From NCBI GenBank assembly GCA_039105265.1, contig JAPFFF010000050.1, positions 186,001 to 250,000 on the forward strand: a stretch of DNA of 64,000 nt. Direction: 5' to 3'. This document shows, piece after piece, positions 61,415 through 64,000 of the stretch (positions within the stretch are counted from its first letter, which is position 1; each line of letters starts with the position of its first letter). This DNA is from Tritrichomonas musculus. Taxonomy: Eukaryota > Parabasalia > Tritrichomonadida > Tritrichomonadidae. The position numbers were made by a program, and so were the translations under genes. The notes under the pieces are model-generated. The model was not told where the DNA came from and searched no databases. It worked only from the letters and a program-made list of their open reading frames with translations.

Positions 61415-64000
61415 TCAATAGCAGCCTTTAAAAATGTCTTTTCCCAACTTTTTGACAGAAGAAGTTGACAATTTTGGTAATGAAGAACAATTTTCAAATG
61501 CGCCATCATCAATCTCATTAATTGAATTTGGTATCGAAATATTTGTCAAATGGGTGCAGTTGTAGAAAGCATATCTTCCTATTGATTCTACATTAGAAGG
61601 ATCCTGGAAAACGACTGTTTTCAAAGATTTACAACCTTCAAAAGCGAAATCGCAAATTTTTAAGATAGAACTTGGAATTGTTACTTCTGTTAACAATGCG
61701 CATTTTCTAAAAAGAGACTGACTGATCAAATTCAAAGACGGAGGAATATTTACAGAAAAAAGTTGACTGCAATTAGAAAAGGCATCGTTTCCAATAGTTG
61801 TTACTGAAGATGGAATCGACAATTTAGACAACGATGAGCAACCACTGAAAGCAAATTGTCCAATTGAAGTAATTGAAGGAGGAATATCAATCTCTGACAG
61901 TGACAAGCATCCGCTGAATGCATACTCGCCTATTTCGATCAAAGAAGAAGCAATTGAAACAGAAGAGATTGAATAACAATTCTTTAAAGCACCATTTGTT
62001 ATTTGTTTATTAATTTTAATCAAATTGATTGTTTTATTATTCAATGAAGATTGAATTTTATCAAAAGAAGTAACAATCAAATGTATGAATAATCTTTCAT
62101 TATTTTTTACTTTGTTTTTTATTTCCTCAATTTCTTGATAAAGAAGGTCAAAAGATTGGAACGGATATCTCAACTCAAATATGAATTGATCGAAAAGATC
62201 AATAATCTCAATAAAGTCAGATGAAACAAGTTTTTTCTGTGAAAATAACAAATCTGTTGCATTCAATAAGATCTTAACTTTCTTCGGTTCTTTTTCGTTT
62301 GGAAATTCAATATAAAGTTTCATGTTTATATTTGGCTTGATTTGCTTTATGTAATCCGAAAGTTTCATTGCTTCTGGACATGATGATACAATTTTCATGA
62401 ATGCTTTTTCTGTGTCATTTTGATTAAAATTGCTTAGATTCAAAAGCCTTCCTTCTTTTGGTAAAAAGCCACTCGATTTAGCTGTATTAATATTGCTGGA
62501 AAGAGGAATGTTATTCGAGGGTAGTAGAGTATTTATGCCGCTATTGTTGCTTTCGTTAATATTTTGGAGTTTGGCTTTAAAAGGATGGTATTTCCAGTTG
62601 TCTCTGTTATTTAATGGGGAATGAAGACTGCCGCCTCCACTTTTGCCTTTTTTCATGTAAGTGTTAAGACGGTTTGTGGTTCTTGGTGTATTTATGTTGT
62701 CAACATTAGATTGATCTGGTAAACTTTTTGTTCTTATTGGAGAAGAAGGGCCATTTTTATTAATGTTGGTTGTTTGATCAAGCAAATTTTTATGGCTTGC
62801 TTTTTTGGGTGAAGGAGGGCCATCTATATCATCATCAACTTGTTGGAGATGCAAATTATTATAGCTGTTTTTCTGTGGAGAAGAAGGGCAGCTTTTATTA
62901 TTGTCGGTTGTTTGATCAAGCAAATTCTTATGGCTTGCTTTTTTGGGTGAAGGAGGGCCATCTATATCATCATCAACTTGTTGGAGATGCAAATTTTTAT
63001 AGCTGTTTTTCTGTGGAGAAGAAGGGCCGCTTTTATTACTCTCTGCTGTTTGATCAAGCAAATTCTTATGGCTGCTTTTCTGTGGAGACAAAGGATTGCC
63101 TTTATCGCTTTCGGTTGTTTGAATGAAAAGTCCTTTACTGTTGTTTCTTTTTAGAGTAAATGAGCTATAGTTGTTGCTGTCATAGCTGGCCAGCTGCCTC
63201 TTCAATTGCTCTATTTCTTTGTCATGATTATCAACTCTTCTTTGCAACTCAACGATTATGTTATCGTCCTTTGTTAAGCACGATGCCTTCTCTTGATTTA
63301 ACAACGATTGTTGATTCGTTATTTGGCCAATTTTTTCTTTCAATTCGTTCATTGATGTGAGCAAACCGTTAATTTTGCGGCAATCGTTTTCAATTGTTGT
63401 AACTTTGTCTTCAATTTCTTTGATATTTTCAACATTCTCTCTCAATTCGTCAACTTTTTGTTCTAGATCATCCTTTTCAATTTCACTTTTTGAATGAACT
63501 TTTTCAATGGTGCTTATTCTCTTTTTCAAATCTTCGTTTTCTTGTGAAAGTTGCTTCATATTTTCCTGTAAATCACTGATAATTGACATTATATCATCAT
63601 TTCTCACTTTTTCTGAACTATCATCCAAAGATTCATCTGATTTTTGACATTTCTGAAGATCATCAATTTTTTTCTCTAAATTTTCAATTTTTTCATTAAG
63701 ATTATCATCCAAATGATCATTATCATCGTTTTTTGAAACCATTTTTTGAATAATCCCTTCTAATTTAGAAATGCGATTATTTAAAATAAATGTCTCTTGT
63801 TCAAAATTCTCAGTTAAATTGTCGTTTTGGTCTTCTAAATAATTTATTGCTGCTTTCAATGTGTAGATATCATCTTTCTGGTCGTCATTGTTAATTAATT
63901 TAATATAATCTTTAACTTCTTTTTTATCTACATTTTCAAGGCAGTAATTGTCATCATTTTCAATATCAGACAATTTTTCATAAATTTCTGCAAAAGATGG
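61415..64000 (-). CDS. Coiled-coil protein with C-terminal BspA-type leucine-rich repeats (5' end beyond window)
   Basis: The frame is open to the right edge (PSFAEIYEKLSDIEND), and no ATG lies near 63973, so the start is outside the window. The visible 860 residues comprise: an acidic segment, a long heptad-rich coiled coil (about residues 40-270), a Ser/Asn/Pro-rich linker with tandem 46-residue repeats, a globular middle (about 500-650), and about eight 23-residue BspA/TpLRR repeats (IPPSITSIGQFAFSGCSSL and relatives), ending KDIFKGCY-TGA. No signal peptide or membrane span is visible in this part, unlike surface BspA proteins; similar coiled-coil/LRR proteins are probably intracellular scaffolds. 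The frame remains open after the stop (see 61196-61414). Confidence 0.85.
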   Translation of the reverse strand, partial: PSFAEIYEKLSDIENDDNYCLENVDKKEVKDYIKLINNDDQKDDIYTLKAAINYLEDQNDNLTENFEQETFILNNRISKLEGIIQKMVSKNDDNDHLDDNLNEKIENLEKKIDDLQKCQKSDESLDDSSEKVRNDDIMSIISDLQENMKQLSQENEDLKKRISTIEKVHSKSEIEKDDLEQKVDELRENVENIKEIEDKVTTIENDCRKINGLLTSMNELKEKIGQITNQQSLLNQEKASCLTKDDNIIVELQRRVDNHDKEIEQLKRQLASYDSNNYSSFTLKRNNSKGLFIQTTESDKGNPLSPQKSSHKNLLDQTAESNKSGPSSPQKNSYKNLHLQQVDDDIDGPPSPKKASHKNLLDQTTDNNKSCPSSPQKNSYNNLHLQQVDDDIDGPPSPKKASHKNLLDQTTNINKNGPSSPIRTKSLPDQSNVDNINTPRTTNRLNTYMKKGKSGGGSLHSPLNNRDNWKYHPFKAKLQNINESNNSGINTLLPSNNIPLSSNINTAKSSGFLPKEGRLLNLSNFNQNDTEKAFMKIVSSCPEAMKLSDYIKQIKPNINMKLYIEFPNEKEPKKVKILLNATDLLFSQKKLVSSDFIEIIDLFDQFIFELRYPFQSFDLLYQEIEEIKNKVKNNERLFIHLIVTSFDKIQSSLNNKTINLIKINKQITNGALKNCYSISSVSIASSLIEIGEYAFSGCLSLSEIDIPPSITSIGQFAFSGCSSLSKLSIPSSVTTIGNDAFSNCSQLFSVNIPPSLNLISQSLFRKCALLTEVTIPSSILKICDFAFEGCKSLKTVVFQDPSNVESIGRYAFYNCTHLTNISIPNSINEIDDGAFENCSSLPKLSTSSVKKLGKDIFKGCY
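62765..63070 (-). repeat. 138-bp tandem repeat coding SPQK/SPKK-type linkers
   Basis: About two and a half units of 46 codons (SHKNLLDQTT ... GPSSPQKNSY ... HLQQVDDDIDGPPSPKKA) with near-identical nucleotide sequence. The SP-(Q/K)-K motifs are possible proline-directed phosphorylation sites. Confidence 0.85.

Noticed and set aside
61415-63973. TTG at 63973 as the BspA gene start
   Set aside because: The frame is open to the window edge and a TTG start is not expected in this lineage; the gene is treated as 5'-partial.

Overview
The window reads as nuclear DNA of an AT-rich parabasalid protist, most likely a tritrichomonad (Tritrichomonas foetus or a relative). This rests on the gene families: BspA-type leucine-rich repeat proteins, a Pmp-like right-handed beta-helix surface protein, kinase proteins with Sel1 repeats, F5/8 type C proteins, DUF3447/ankyrin relics, an FCP1-like phosphatase relic, Mutator-like and mariner-like elements. 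Genes are intronless as far as I can see, intergenic DNA is very AT-rich, and several genes have a TCA-T/C-A/T initiator-like motif just before the start codon. Species assignment is inference.

Left part (1-9.3 kb): two decayed fragments (1-300 and 890-1445), a large surface protein (1921-6615), a decayed BspA fragment (6759-7305) and an F5/8 type C protein (7759-9192).

Middle part (9.4-51.4 kb): a three-copy segmental duplication riddled with transposons. Each copy carries a minus-strand kinase gene with Sel1 repeats (12390-15584, 31311-35693, 48235-51333) holding 7, 18 and 6 nearly identical 108-bp repeats. Around them lie relics of other genes: F5/8C-phosphatase chimeras, a Sel1 gene, a CAMK-like kinase, ankyrin and BspA fragments. 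The paralogous copies serve as empty sites, so several insertions can be read precisely. The main one is an 8749-bp Mutator-like element (19382-28130) with 1.4-kb inverted ends, two symmetrical 126-bp tandem arrays, a MULE transposase, a decayed tandem-duplicated cargo gene and a 9-bp target duplication. It splits a membrane protein gene with a lipase-like C-terminal part (29410-28131 joined to 19372-17968). Other elements: a mariner-like one (9378-10910) with a second element nested beside it (10914-11718), an AAGAGGAGATG element (37665-39548), another mariner-like one (39578-41195), and an element with an 8-bp duplication (45368-46487).

Right part (51.7-64 kb): mostly intact single genes: a CAMK-like kinase (51740-52849), a G-tract-rich element (53213-54082), a GT10 fucosyltransferase (54242-55612), a DEDDy exonuclease fused to RRM-like domains (56041-58815), a Rab/Ras-like GTPase (59418-60050) and the 3' part of a coiled-coil BspA gene running off the right edge (61415-64000). 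Its frame stays open for 72 codons beyond a TGA stop.

No tRNA, rRNA, CRISPR array or bacterial-type operon was recognised. The most unusual objects are the MULE with its cargo and gene disruption, the fast-evolving Sel1 arrays, and several small transposon families with clean target duplications.
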